A DNA stretch of 64,000 bases from contig JAHHHK010000002.1 in the NCBI GenBank assembly GCA_019359395.1, forward strand, positions 289,559-353,558, read 5' to 3'. Both the position numbers and the translations under genes were made by a program. Source of the stretch: Komarekiella atlantica HA4396-MV6. GTDB taxonomy: Bacteria > Cyanobacteriota > Cyanobacteriia > Cyanobacteriales > Nostocaceae. The stretch's first letter is position 1. Each line of letters opens with the position of its first letter. Shown piece after piece: positions 1 to 9,213 of this stretch. A model generated the notes under the pieces. The model worked only from the letters and a program-made list of their open reading frames with translations. It did no database searches and was not told the DNA's origin.

Positions 1-1777
1 CGAGGAACTTATCGCCATATTGAGCAAGTTTGTGACTACCCACGCCAGAAAGTTTCCCAAATTCGGTGATTGTTTTAGGTTGTACCTGCGTCATTAATTT
101 CAGAGTTGAATCATGAAAGATTACATAAGGTGGTACAGATTGCTCATCAGCAAGTTGTTTGCGGAGCGATCGCAATCTCTGCAATAATATTTCTGCCTCT
201 GCGGCTTTTTCACTTCCCTCTTCCCAAGTCATCTTTTGAGCCACGGGAACGGCGAGAAAAACTGTACGCTGTCGCCGCATCACTTCCCAACTTAGGGCGT
301 TCAGCTTCAAAACTGAATAACCATCGCTAGTTTGTTCTAGCATACCTTGATGTAAAAGCGATCGCCCCAACATTCGCCACTCATCTACAGTTCTATCTTT
401 GCCAATACCATAGGTAGAAAGTTTATCATGTTCGTATTGGGTAATTTTCTGGTTTTTCCCTCCTCGCAACACATCAATAATGTGCAGCATTCCAAATCTT
501 TCTTTACAACGGGCCACACAAGATAAAAACTTCATGGCTTCAATTGTCCAGTCTTGCAATGGTTTAGGATAACGACAATTATCACAGTTACCGCAATTTC
601 CTGGAAAACGTTCTCCAAAATAACCTAACTGAATTGTACGACGGCAAACAGTACCTTCAGCATAGTCAATTACTTGACGCAGTTGTTGTTTGGAAATCAA
701 CTGTTCTTGAGGATCAGTTTTTTGATTAATACTCCATTCAATAGTTTTAATATCACTGAAACTGAAAAAAAGTGTGCAACGCGAAGGTTCACTATCTCTT
801 CCCGCCCTACCTGATTCTTGATAATAACTTTCTAAATTACGCGGTAAATCAAAATGAATTACTAATCGCACATCTGGTTTATTAATTCCCATCCCAAAGG
901 CAATTGTTGCCACCATAACGCGCACATCATCCCGAATAAATCGAGTTTGATTGTTGCTGCGTTCTTCATCACCTAATCCAGCATGATAAGACAAAGCAGA
1001 AATCTGATCATTTTGCAGTTTAAAGGTGAGTTCATCAACTTTTTTGCGCGTCAAGCAATAAATAATTGCTGAACCTTCGTTTTCTCGGATAAGTTCTAAT
1101 AATTCAGCGTAAGCAGACTTAGTTTTAGCACGAACTTCGTAGTAAAGGTTTTGGCGGTTAAAGCTGGCAATGTGGATACTGGGTTGCTTTAGCCCTAATT
1201 GTTGGATGATATCAGTACGGACGCGATCTGTTGCTGTGGCGGTGAGGGCGAGAGTTGGGATATTGGGGTAGCGTTTCCGCAGAGATTTCATCTGGCGGTA
1301 TTCTGGGCGAAAGTCGTGTCCCCACTCAGAGACGCAGTGCGCTTCATCAATAGCAAAAGCCGCAATGCCAATTTTTTCTTTGACTAAATCTAGAAATGGG
1401 AGAAATCTTTCACTCAAAAGACGTTCTGGAGCGACGTATAGTAACTTAACTTTACCGTTTAAGATGGCTTCTTCACGCGATCGCACTTTATACGGATTCA
1501 GGCTGCTGTTAAGAAATGTGGCGGAAATGTTATTATTTCGCAGTGCTTCCACTTGGTCTTGCATTAAAGCAATCAGCGGCGACACCACCACCGTTAAACC
1601 TTTTTTCAGCAATGCAGGTAACTGAAAACACAAAGATTTTCCCCCACCGGTTGGCATTACAATCAGTAAATCCCGGTTTTGCAGCGCATCTTCGATAATT
1701 TGCCGCTGTCCGGGGCGGAATTGGTCGTAACCGAAGTGATATTTTAGCGCTTGTTCGAGATTGGGATACTGAAGCAT
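1..1777 (-). CDS. recQ: ATP-dependent DNA helicase RecQ (3' end outside window)
   Basis: Superfamily 2 3'-5' DNA helicase acting in recombinational repair and restart of stalled forks. Reading leftward from the ATG at 1777, the protein shows the Q-motif region (FGYDQFRPGQ), Walker A MPTGGGKS, DEAH box (AIDEAHCVSEWGHDFRP), helicase motif VI (QESGRAGRD), the RecQ zinc cluster (CRRT...CGNCDNC) and the start of an HRDC domain (ITEFGKLSGVGSHKLAQYG) that runs off the window edge. About 592 residues are present, so little beyond the HRDC domain is missing. No frame disruption was seen. Identification is firm; only the C-terminus is unseen. Confidence 0.96.
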   Translation of the reverse strand, partial: MLQYPNLEQALKYHFGYDQFRPGQRQIIEDALQNRDLLIVMPTGGGKSLCFQLPALLKKGLTVVVSPLIALMQDQVEALRNNNISATFLNSSLNPYKVRSREEAILNGKVKLLYVAPERLLSERFLPFLDLVKEKIGIAAFAIDEAHCVSEWGHDFRPEYRQMKSLRKRYPNIPTLALTATATDRVRTDIIQQLGLKQPSIHIASFNRQNLYYEVRAKTKSAYAELLELIRENEGSAIIYCLTRKKVDELTFKLQNDQISALSYHAGLGDEERSNNQTRFIRDDVRVMVATIAFGMGINKPDVRLVIHFDLPRNLESYYQESGRAGRDSEPSRCTLFFSFSDIKTIEWSINQKTDPQEQLISKQQLRQVIDYAEGTVCRRTIQLGYFGERFPGNCGNCDNCRYPKPLQDWTIEAMKFLSCVARCKERFGMLHIIDVLRGGKNQKITQYEHDKLSTYGIGKDRTVDEWRMLGRSLLHQGMLEQTSDGYSVLKLNALSWEVMRRQRTVFLAVPVAQKMTWEEGSEKAAEAEILLQRLRSLRKQLADEQSVPPYVIFHDSTLKLMTQVQPKTITEFGKLSGVGSHKLAQYGDKFL

Positions 1778-1890
1778 AGCGATCGCTTTAGGTTGCTTTC
1801 TGCGTGGGTAGTTATGAAGATAACAGGATTAATTACGAATTACGCGCTTAGTAGCGGGGCCTAGCCCCAGAGCGAATTACGAATTATGCA

Positions 1891-2613
1891 TTACAAATTA
1901 CGTATAGTGGCATCTTGTCCAGTATACAAAGCGATTTCAATTGGAGAGAGCGATCGCCCCGTCGGCTTTTGCGTAGTTTTATCTATTTCTGCTGGTGTAT
2001 ATTGTAGTGAATATTGCCCTCCTAAACTAGCTAATACCATACCCACAGAACCGTGTGCAGTCATGCCTGTATAGTCTGCTATTACATCAGCAATATTCCA
2101 ACTATCCGGCAAACTCCTGTAAATCTTTTTAACACACTTATAAAAGTCTAGAGGGTCGTAGATATCATTAACAACAATCGGGGTTGATATTTTCAACTGA
2201 ACAAACTCCTGTTGTAAATTTTGAGCAACAGCCAACGTCTCTTGAGAGCAAATTAGCCAAACACATTCTAATACTGGCGTATGATAATTAATTGCCTTGC
2301 GACAAGGTTCAGGACGGCTGACAAGCAAAATTAATCCCCGTCGTTTAGCAGGTGAGACTTTATCTAACTTGACTTCTGTTTTTTGGCGTAACCGTGACAA
2401 CCCAATCGCAAACAACCACACTGACAGCGAAAAGATACACACAGCCCCTAGGGCTATCCCTATGGATGCTTTTACCGAAGTGCCCAACCAGCTAAACAAT
2501 ATTTGCGTAACTGCATTGCTCAATACTGATAAGAATATCGTGCCAATTAAGAAGGGAAAAAGAGTTTCTGGACTAAAGAAAATTTTAGCTACATCAGAGA
2601 AATTGGGACGCAA
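1891..2613 (-). CDS. Two-TM membrane protein with CARF-like sensor domain
   Basis: 240 residues. Two hydrophobic helices (about residues 16-37 and 47-70) are followed by a cytosolic Rossmann-like domain. That domain has the landmarks of CARF sensors: a first strand RGLILLVSRPEPC, a second block VWLICSQETL, a DPLDFYKCV segment, and a DYTGMTAHGSVGMVLAS stretch resembling the DxTGGTK ligand loop. CARF domains bind cyclic oligoadenylates made by type III CRISPR complexes, and some families are membrane anchored. No nuclease domain is visible, so the membrane segment may be the effector. The start is a TTG with a GAGGAA ribosome site 8 nt upstream; no ATG is available in frame. No CRISPR array or cas gene lies in the window. 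The CARF call is my inference from motif order. Confidence 0.6.
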   Translation of the reverse strand: MRPNFSDVAKIFFSPETLFPFLIGTIFLSVLSNAVTQILFSWLGTSVKASIGIALGAVCIFSLSVWLFAIGLSRLRQKTEVKLDKVSPAKRRGLILLVSRPEPCRKAINYHTPVLECVWLICSQETLAVAQNLQQEFVQLKISTPIVVNDIYDPLDFYKCVKKIYRSLPDSWNIADVIADYTGMTAHGSVGMVLASLGGQYSLQYTPAEIDKTTQKPTGRSLSPIEIALYTGQDATIRNL

Positions 2614-2711
2614 CGCAGTTATTCCTCATTGTGGTTAACACAAATTACTGTAGCGAATCACGCAGGATTTTCCCAGATAGCGCTGCTTTTTAGTATAAAT
2701 ATTTACTTTAT

Positions 2712-2924
2712 TTATGCAAAAATATTTAATCCAAAAATGATTCTCGCATTCAGCAAAGTAAAAATTCTGTCAAGTTCTAATATACCCGCTAACTCAGCTT
2801 CTTCTGAGGTTATAAATCCAGCTTTTCTCTTAAGAGAAAGTTCTTCGAGCCGAGACTGTAATTCATTAGTAAATTTAAACAAATGTAGATTCCGAACTTT
2901 ACTGATTTTGATTTCAGGCTCTAC
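2712..2924 (-). pseudogene. Degraded small ORF (LQSRLEELSLKRKAG family)
   Basis: An open frame of 70 codons without ATG or GTG, bounded upstream by TAG. It encodes a charged amphipathic stretch (LQSRLEELSLKRKAG, SEEAELAGILELDRIF) that reads as real protein and resembles short helical ORFs scattered in cyanobacterial genomes. A TTG could start it about 17 codons in, but more likely the 5' end is lost. No function can be assigned. Confidence 0.35.
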
Positions 2925-3069
2925 CTAGAATGAAGGTTGAACCTTCATTTGAGTAATCATAAGCTGTATGTCTTGTTTAATTGAGCAGACTGACCGTATT
3001 GTAACAGCGAATCCAATACCTTTCGGATAAAGGCGAAAGATGAGCCAGCGCGGTCTTTTTTACGAGACG

Positions 3070-4497
3070 CTACTTGCTCTTAATACCTAACTCCTTCTTG
3101 GTAAAAAATTGAGCAATTAAATAGACAAGGATACCCGCAGCCATTCCCGGAAGCACCTCGTAAACAATATTAGACAACTTGAATACTAGACTCCAAGAAA
3201 TAGCTGCGACAATACCAGCGCTCATCATCAACAGTGCTACAGATGTCTTTACAGGCAATTGCCAGACACGTAATATTAATAATGGCCCTAAACCCGAAGC
3301 CAAAGCTGACCAAGAAAATGTAACTAATAAGAATACATTACTATCACCTGCTAAGGCAATACTTAAAACTATCATTGCCACAGTCAGAGTTCCTAGCTTT
3401 GCCAGTTTGTAAGAGTTAGCAAATTGAGGAAAAATATCTTGCGTTATCGCTGCTGAACAACAGAGAATTTGAGAGTCTGCGGTAGACATCGTAGCAGCAA
3501 ACACTCCTGCTAGCATCAGTCCTACAAAGACAGCAGGTAGAAACTCTTGTGCTAAGTAGGGCAAAGCCAACTCTGGATCGCCCCCAGTCATCAATTCTGG
3601 TAAAACTACTCGCGCTGTCAAGCCAATACCAATAGCAGAGAAAGAATTAATTAGACCACAGATAGTTTTGACATTGAGAGCATGATTTACATTTTCAGCC
3701 GAGTCGATTGCCATTGCTCGTGTCAATATGTGAGGTTGACCGACTACACCAAACCCAGCAACTATCCAACCAAATAAAAAGGGCAAAAATCCCAGAGGGA
3801 GATTTGTGGGACTCAAATTAACGAGTTGTGCATCAATAGCTGCTAGTTTTGTCCAAATTTCTCCTAATCCCCCAGAGTTGACAACTGCAACAGTTAACAG
3901 CAGAAGCAACGAACCAATCATGATGATCCCTTGTACTGCATCTGTCCAGATTTCAGCACGGACACCGCCAGAAAAACAGTAAATGACAACCATGATTGCC
4001 CCAAGTACAATTCCCCAGTAGTAATCCCAACCAAACACTACATTAAGTGCTTTGCTGCCGGCGACAAGTTGTGATGCAGCATAGGAACCAAGAAAAGCAA
4101 TAATAATGATAGCTGAGACAATAGAAATCCAGCGATCGCCTGTAGTATTTTGACCCAAAAAGGCAGAAACAGTATCAGACGAGGTTTCCTCAGAAATTCG
4201 TCTTAACCGCTTGAAAAAAAACCACCAAGCAATATAGTCTCCAATCGCCCAGCCAATAACTAACCAAATAGCAGAGATTCCGATCTTGTAAGCAAAACCA
4301 ACTTGACCCAAAAATAATAAGCCACTCTGACCAGTTGACATTGCTGATAGTGCTGTTAACCAGGGATGTACCCCTCGACTCGCTAGTAAATAATCAGCAG
4401 TTGTGTTTTGCTTATGGCTTGCAGAGTAAATTCCTACGAAGATAATTAAGGCAAGAAAGCCGATAAAAGTAACTGCTATTAATAGTTGATGAGTCAT
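3070..4497 (-). CDS. Sodium:solute symporter (SSS family, PutP-like)
   Basis: 475-residue integral membrane protein with about 12-13 hydrophobic segments and typical SSS signatures: an early TADYLLASRG loop, ALSAMSTGQSGLLFLGQ in TM2 (Na+ site region), CFSGGVRAEIWTDAVQG, and MLAGVFAATMSTADSQILCCSAAITQDI (the conserved STADS segment in TM8). The family imports proline, pantothenate or other organic solutes with Na+ across the plasma membrane. The overall pattern is closest to the PutP proline branch, but substrate cannot be read from sequence. It stands alone, starting with ATG at 4497. Confidence 0.85.
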   Translation of the reverse strand: MTHQLLIAVTFIGFLALIIFVGIYSASHKQNTTADYLLASRGVHPWLTALSAMSTGQSGLLFLGQVGFAYKIGISAIWLVIGWAIGDYIAWWFFFKRLRRISEETSSDTVSAFLGQNTTGDRWISIVSAIIIIAFLGSYAASQLVAGSKALNVVFGWDYYWGIVLGAIMVVIYCFSGGVRAEIWTDAVQGIIMIGSLLLLLTVAVVNSGGLGEIWTKLAAIDAQLVNLSPTNLPLGFLPFLFGWIVAGFGVVGQPHILTRAMAIDSAENVNHALNVKTICGLINSFSAIGIGLTARVVLPELMTGGDPELALPYLAQEFLPAVFVGLMLAGVFAATMSTADSQILCCSAAITQDIFPQFANSYKLAKLGTLTVAMIVLSIALAGDSNVFLLVTFSWSALASGLGPLLILRVWQLPVKTSVALLMMSAGIVAAISWSLVFKLSNIVYEVLPGMAAGILVYLIAQFFTKKELGIKSK

Positions 4498-4579
4498 AGA
4501 GAATTAGGGGAATCTTGTGAGAAAATTCCTGGTATTCTTAATTACCGCCTAATTCTACCAACTTATGCCTACCTAGACT

Positions 4580-4638
4580 GAGATACCCGGCTTTTTAGAG
4601 AAGTCGGGTATCTGGAGACTAAGAAGTCGGGTATCTTG
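4580..4638. repeat. Small direct/inverted repeat (GATACCCG / CGGGTATC)
   Basis: GATACCCG (4581-4588) can pair with CGGGTATC about 15 nt downstream, and AAGTCGGGTATCT then recurs. It sits immediately downstream of the Mn-catalase gene, so it may act as its terminator or be a dispersed repeat. Confidence 0.45.
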
Positions 4639-4642
4639 TTGT

Positions 4643-5560
4643 TTAGCTGGTGATAGTCTTGCGCTTAATCACAGATGGTGTACCTGAACCATTGCCTTGT
4701 GTCTGTGGGTTTTTCGGCGTACCATGCAGCCTGGGGTCGGGCTGGGGTGGGTTTGGTTCTGGCCCTACTGGTTGGGGCTTTGCAACATATTGGAATTCAC
4801 CTTTGCCGTCCATTGAAGGGCCTTTTGCCCAACGACCTTCGGCACTCTCAGTACCTTCCGAGTGATTCCAGAACTGATAGGCAAACTCCTTCTTCCCGTA
4901 TTCGTATGCGACATTGGGAACAACTACGTCCTCAAAACCTTCACTTTTCAGGTCTTCAATCGCCGCTAGCCACTGATTTTGATGCATAGTGTCGCGGGCG
5001 ATCATAAAGCTGAGGTGATCTTTCACTCCTGGATCGTCTGTCATTTCATACAACCGTACAGCCTGCATCAGACCTTGAGATTCGGCATGAAGATTAGAAC
5101 GAAAGTCTGCCAATAGATTACCACTGGCGACGATGAAACGACCGTTCCACGGGAACCCAACGCTATCAGCTGGCATAGCACCTCCACCAGAGACAATGGC
5201 ATGTTGAGGGTTCATTGCCGCTGCCATGATTACATCGCGTGGGTTACTACCGCCCATCACCGCACCCACAACCGCATCTTTTGCACCGTTTTCTTGATCT
5301 TTGATCGGTGCTTTATCCAGCAGATGGGCGATCATCGTGGCCAGCATTTCGACGTGACCGATTTCTTCAGTACCAATGTCGAGCAACATATCACGGTACT
5401 TGGCAGGGCCTCGACAGTTCCAGCCCTGAAACAGGTATTGCATCATCACCGTCATTTCACCAAAGCTGCCGCCGATCAGTTCTTGCATTTTCTTTGCGTA
5501 AACTGGATCTGGCTTTTCCGGTGGCGTAAAATACTGTAGTCTTTTATTGTGATAAAACAT
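4643..5560 (-). CDS. Manganese (non-haem) catalase
   Basis: 305-residue ferritin-like dimanganese catalase that disproportionates hydrogen peroxide in the cytosol. Metal-ligand motifs are visible: GEMTVMMQYLFQGW (first Glu), TEEIGHVEM (Glu and His), NLHAESQGLMQ (Glu) and ARDTMHQNQW (His). The Pro/Gly-rich tail after about residue 265 is typical of the longer family members. An AAGGAA ribosome site precedes the ATG. It leads a minus-strand run of stress-type genes (cupin, oxidoreductase, dehydrogenase), consistent with peroxide defence in a desiccation-tolerant cyanobacterium. Confidence 0.93.
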   Translation of the reverse strand: MFYHNKRLQYFTPPEKPDPVYAKKMQELIGGSFGEMTVMMQYLFQGWNCRGPAKYRDMLLDIGTEEIGHVEMLATMIAHLLDKAPIKDQENGAKDAVVGAVMGGSNPRDVIMAAAMNPQHAIVSGGGAMPADSVGFPWNGRFIVASGNLLADFRSNLHAESQGLMQAVRLYEMTDDPGVKDHLSFMIARDTMHQNQWLAAIEDLKSEGFEDVVVPNVAYEYGKKEFAYQFWNHSEGTESAEGRWAKGPSMDGKGEFQYVAKPQPVGPEPNPPQPDPRLHGTPKNPQTQGNGSGTPSVIKRKTITS

Positions 5561-5940
5561 TTGGGTTCCTTGTTAATGACAGATAGCGCTGACACAAAAT
5601 CAAACTGTTGCCAAACTTTTATCTGATATTTGTGTTGCCTCTACTTATCTAGGAAACTCACCAAATGTTTTATCTTCATCAGCCTCTAGCCAGATAAAAA
5701 AAATACTTTTAAATAAGTATTTTGACTGAGGTTTATTTGTTTTTAGTTCTGTCTGGGAATGGATTTCATAAGGCTTTGCTTTCTTCTAAGAAGATAACTA
5801 GGCTTTAGTCTGGTAACAAGTCAAAAGTAGCTCTTGCGATCGCTTCCCATTTTAGGCGATTCTCTTGAGTAAACTACAGCAAATAGCTTGTAGGGGGGCA
5901 TTACAATGCCCACCCTGCCGTCGAGCTTTATCGTTCCCAT
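5561..5940. other. Intergenic region, Mn-catalase / cupin
   Basis: 380 bases without a supported gene. It should carry the Mn-catalase promoter at its left end. A short inverted element (GGGGGGCATTACAATGCCCACC) lies at about 5894-5915, near the 3' end of the cupin gene. Confidence 0.5.
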
Positions 5941-6282
5941 TCAGTTTTCATCGCGTCCGTGGACTTGAGCCGGTGGACTGGTTGCCTCAACTGCGGTGAA
6001 TGGTTCCAAAATTTTGTATGTGTGCGAAGCTCCCTTTGGTACTACCCAGGAACTCCCAGGTTCTAGTAAAATCGTTTGCCCTTCAATATGCAACTCTGCA
6101 CGACCATTAATTACATAACCGACAGTTTCATATTCTCGCGCTGTTGGTTCTTTGGCTTCACTTGGTTGCTCGTCTTCCCAAAGACGCATGGCAAGAGATT
6201 TACCAGAAGCAAGATACTTTTGACCAAGTTTACCTTTAGGGGAATGGGTAGAGTCTACTTTGATAACGGTTTTATCAGACAT
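5941..6282 (-). CDS. Cupin-domain protein
   Basis: 113 residues forming a single small cupin barrel: YETVGYVINGRAELHIEGQTILLEPGSSWVVP gives cupin motif 1, and GASHTYKILEPFTAVEATSPP gives motif 2. Few metal-binding histidines are present (one in GASHTY, one in ELHIEG), so a non-catalytic or sugar/small-molecule-binding role is possible. It lies 65 nt downstream of the Gfo/Idh/MocA gene on the same strand and may share its transcript. Substrate unknown. Confidence 0.8.
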   Translation of the reverse strand: MSDKTVIKVDSTHSPKGKLGQKYLASGKSLAMRLWEDEQPSEAKEPTAREYETVGYVINGRAELHIEGQTILLEPGSSWVVPKGASHTYKILEPFTAVEATSPPAQVHGRDEN

Positions 6283-6347
6283 AATTTTTTGCCTTTTTGA
6301 TTTATGGATGAGATACGTTGCAATGCAACATCCCTACAAGGGTTTAT

Positions 6348-7580
6348 CTAAACTTTGATTGTTCTGCCAGTGCGAGCCGCTTCGTAAATTAGCTGCATCA
6401 ACCTGACATCTTGTAAACCTTCTTCGCCAGGGGTTTTAGGCTGTTTGTTTGCCATGATGGACTCGGATAAATGATCCATCTCTAGGGCGAATTGGTTTTT
6501 TTCCTGAATATTTTGTTCTTCGTTAGTGTCTTTACGTTTGATTATCAGCCGATGTTGGTAATAGTCAGTCGCCGGATCTAACTCTAAAACTGCGTCAGAT
6601 CCGAAAACTTGGAGGCGCTTGGTATCTGAGTAGCCGTAGCTGGAGGTGCAGTTAGCTAGCACACCACTAGGGAAACGCAAAACAAAGTTGACATTTTCCT
6701 CTACTTCCCGAAAGCGGGGGTCGCCAGGAGTGCTGTAGATCATGGCGCTAATTTCTTGTGGTTCTTCGCCTGTGATGTACCGCGCTGCTTGCAAGCTGTA
6801 AATCCCAATATCGTAAAGGGAACCGCCGCCAGCTAGTTTTTTGTTAGCACGCCAGCGATCTGCTGGGTCTTTGGGATCGAGGTTGCGCCCGTGGTCAGAG
6901 GTGATGGCTTTTAGTTTGCCGAGTTTGCCGCTTTGTGCTAGTTCGATCGCAGCGAGGTTGTACGGTTCATACTGGGCACGGTAAGCGATCATTAACTTGC
7001 GATCGCTTTTTTTGGCAGCTGCAATCATCGCCTGACATTCCTCAACAGTGTTCGCCATTGGCTTTTCACACATGATGTGCTTGCCAGCTTGCGCTCCGCG
7101 AATACTGTATTCTGCATGTAACCCATTGGGCAAAATGATGTAAATAACATCTACCTCTGGGTTATCGCGGATGGTGTCATAGTTTTGGTAGTTGTAAATG
7201 TTTTTTCGGTTAACACCGTATTGCTGAGCTAAACGCTCGGCTTTGGTGCGATGTCTGGCGACAAGCCGCTTCTCTACGAGACGCTCCGCGAACGCGTCTA
7301 CGCCACTTACTAATGCTACCAACTTAGAACGCTTACATTCGCCAAAGGACGGCATAATCTGTTCTGTGGCAAATTTTCCTAAGCCAACAACCGCCCATCC
7401 TAACTTTTTTTCGGGAGGTAAAGATGGTTCTTTTGTAGGTGCTGGCCCTGCTTGGGCTAAGGTGCGAGTAGGTTTTAAAATTGTTCCTATCGTACCAAAG
7501 GTGCTGACTGCGATTAATCCAAAACCTGCTTTGTACAAAAGAGTCCGGCGCGTCAGCTCGGATTTGAGAGAGTCAAACAT
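6348..7580 (-). CDS. Gfo/Idh/MocA-family oxidoreductase with Tat-like leader
   Basis: 410-residue NAD(P)-dependent sugar/inositol-type oxidoreductase. Residues 1-45 form an exported-type leader with a twin-arginine-like TRRTLLYKAGFGLI stretch, so the enzyme is probably periplasmic, as in glucose-fructose oxidoreductase. The Rossmann motif is WAVVGLGKFA and the catalytic EKP motif is in HIMCEKPMANT. At about residues 93-109 there are 17 extra residues (VDAFAERLVEKRLVARH) between LVALVSG and RTKAERLAQQYG. They are encoded exactly by a dispersed repeat, so a repeat has inserted in frame. The rest of the gene is intact. Substrate unknown. Confidence 0.88.
   Translation of the reverse strand: MFDSLKSELTRRTLLYKAGFGLIAVSTFGTIGTILKPTRTLAQAGPAPTKEPSLPPEKKLGWAVVGLGKFATEQIMPSFGECKRSKLVALVSGVDAFAERLVEKRLVARHRTKAERLAQQYGVNRKNIYNYQNYDTIRDNPEVDVIYIILPNGLHAEYSIRGAQAGKHIMCEKPMANTVEECQAMIAAAKKSDRKLMIAYRAQYEPYNLAAIELAQSGKLGKLKAITSDHGRNLDPKDPADRWRANKKLAGGGSLYDIGIYSLQAARYITGEEPQEISAMIYSTPGDPRFREVEENVNFVLRFPSGVLANCTSSYGYSDTKRLQVFGSDAVLELDPATDYYQHRLIIKRKDTNEEQNIQEKNQFALEMDHLSESIMANKQPKTPGEEGLQDVRLMQLIYEAARTGRTIKV
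7262..7312. repeat. Dispersed repeat inserted in frame in a coding sequence
   Basis: The segment contains TCTCTACGAGACGCTCCGCG, a motif family seen repeatedly in this window outside genes (near 7640, 10650, 13570, 27770). Here it lies inside the oxidoreductase gene with a length of about 51 nt, a multiple of three, keeping the frame open. Confidence 0.7.
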
Positions 7581-7616
7581 ATTTGTTGTTAGTCATTTGT
7601 CATTAGTCCTCTGTTT

Positions 7617-7735
7617 AAAAGTTTCCTGCGGTTCGCGTTAGCGTCTCGTAAGAGAGGGAAACCCTCCGACGCTCGATGTCGATGACTCGAAGAGGCTGCG
7701 CTATGACAACTTCTCTCCGCAGAACTTTTTCCTTT
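7617..7735. repeat. Nested dispersed repeat, inverted copy of 10630-10680
   Basis: Bases 7617-7667 are the exact reverse complement of 10630-10680 (51 bp). The remainder, to about 7735, is further GC-rich palindromic repeat (CTCCGCAGAACTTTT end). No coding content; it fills the gap between the oxidoreductase and alcohol dehydrogenase genes. Confidence 0.85.
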
Positions 7736-7845
7736 GTTATTTGTTTTAGACAAATGACAAATAGATAAGTATAAGCACAGCAAAAAGCTGAAGTAGAGGT
7801 TTTTAGTGTTAGTACTAAAGGCGAACAGTTTGGAGATAAATGACT

Positions 7846-9015
7846 TTAAGGTTTGAGTACAACTTTGATGCAGTTATCTTTCTTGTGCTTGAAAATTTCG
7901 TAGCCGTGGGGTGCTTGTTCTAGAGGTAAGGTGTGAGTGATGATGAAAGTTGGATCTATTTCACCCTTTTGGATGTGTTCTAACAAGGGTCGTAAATACT
8001 TATGGACGTGAGTTTGTCCCATTTTCATGGTTAGTCCCTTGTTCATCGCCGCACCCATTGGCACTTTGTCTACAAAACCACCGTACACACCTGGAATTGA
8101 TACGTGACCACCTTTGCGACAAGAGACAATGACTTGTCGTAATGCTGTGGGGCGGTCTGTTTCTAGACGTACTGCTTGTTTTACTTGGTCATACAATGCC
8201 ATAAAGTCTGTGCCGTGTGCTTCCATTCCCACTGCATCAATGCACGCATCAGGGCCACGACCGCCGGTCATTTCTTTGAGTGCTTCGCCAACATCGACTT
8301 CTTCGTAGTTGAGGACTTCGGCTTTGCCGTATTCTTTGGCCATTTGCAGGCGTTCAGGAACGCGGTCAAAAGCGATGACGCGTTCTGCACCCAGTATATA
8401 TGCACTTTTGATGGCGAATTGTCCGACTGGGCCACAGCCCCAAACTGCGACTATATCACCGGGTTGGATGTTGCAGTTCTCGGCTGCCATATAGCCTGTT
8501 GGGAAAATATCGGTTAAAAATAGTACTTGTTCATCCGTTAAACCATCAGGAATTTTGAACAAGCCGACATCTGCAAAGGGCACTCGTGCATACTCTGCCT
8601 GACCACCAGCGTAACCACCAAATAAGTGAGAGTAGCCAAATAGACCTGATGGTGAATAGCCCATTTGCTTTTCTACCATCCAAGCATTGGGGTTAGAGTT
8701 GTCGCACAGTGACCATAAATCCCGATTACAAAAAAAGCAGCTACCACAGGATATTGTAAAGGGAACAACGACGCGATCGCCTACGTTCACATTTTTAACT
8801 GCACTGCCAAGTTCGACAACTTCCCCCATAAATTCGTGGCCAAGAATATCGCCCTTCTCCATTGTGGGGATATAGCCGTTATAAATATGCAAATCCGAGC
8901 CACAAATTGCCGTGGAAGTAATTTTGACAATTGCGTCACGCGGGTTGATGATTTTTGGATCTGGAACTGTTTCAACCCGTACATCGTTAGAGCCATGCCA
9001 GCAAACTGCTTTCAT
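7846..9015 (-). CDS. Zinc-dependent alcohol dehydrogenase family protein
   Basis: 389-residue medium-chain dehydrogenase/reductase of the formaldehyde-dehydrogenase-like branch. Catalytic zinc ligands are in AICGSDLH and GHEFMGE, structural zinc cysteines in [15 protein letters not shown], and the NAD(H) motif in [14 protein letters not shown]. The long insertion after the structural zinc loop ([17 protein letters not shown]...) is typical of the glutathione-independent formaldehyde/threonine-type subgroup. It probably oxidises aldehydes or alcohols in the cytosol. Its position between stress genes suggests aldehyde detoxification; this is inference. Confidence 0.88.
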   Translation of the reverse strand: MKAVCWHGSNDVRVETVPDPKIINPRDAIVKITSTAICGSDLHIYNGYIPTMEKGDILGHEFMGEVVELGSAVKNVNVGDRVVVPFTISCGSCFFCNRDLWSLCDNSNPNAWMVEKQMGYSPSGLFGYSHLFGGYAGGQAEYARVPFADVGLFKIPDGLTDEQVLFLTDIFPTGYMAAENCNIQPGDIVAVWGCGPVGQFAIKSAYILGAERVIAFDRVPERLQMAKEYGKAEVLNYEEVDVGEALKEMTGGRGPDACIDAVGMEAHGTDFMALYDQVKQAVRLETDRPTALRQVIVSCRKGGHVSIPGVYGGFVDKVPMGAAMNKGLTMKMGQTHVHKYLRPLLEHIQKGEIDPTFIITHTLPLEQAPHGYEIFKHKKDNCIKVVLKP

Positions 9016-9121
9016 GATTATTAGTCCTTAGTCAGAATAATTCGTAATTAGTAATTCGTAATTAAATGCCTGAATTGACGAATTACTAATTATTTGATAA
9101 TTAGTCAATGATGAAGAAAAA

Positions 9122-9186
9122 GGGAGTCAGGAATAGTCAAGAGTGCTCAACTTTCAAGCTCAACCTTGAATATTCAACAGACTCCC
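9122..9186 (-). terminator. Possible terminator/structured element below the secreted peptide gene
   Basis: GGGAGTC (9122-9128) pairs with GACTCCC (9180-9186), and an inner stem TTCAAG/CTTGAA lies inside. It sits just downstream of the minus-strand gene ending at 9214. No long U-tract, so it could also be a small structured RNA. Confidence 0.4.
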
Positions 9187-9213
9187 CTGTTACTCCATCT
9201 TTAGTAATTGGGA

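Noticed and set aside
7589..7783. 64-codon frame between the oxidoreductase and dehydrogenase genes
   Set aside because: Runs through the palindromic repeat; no coding signature.
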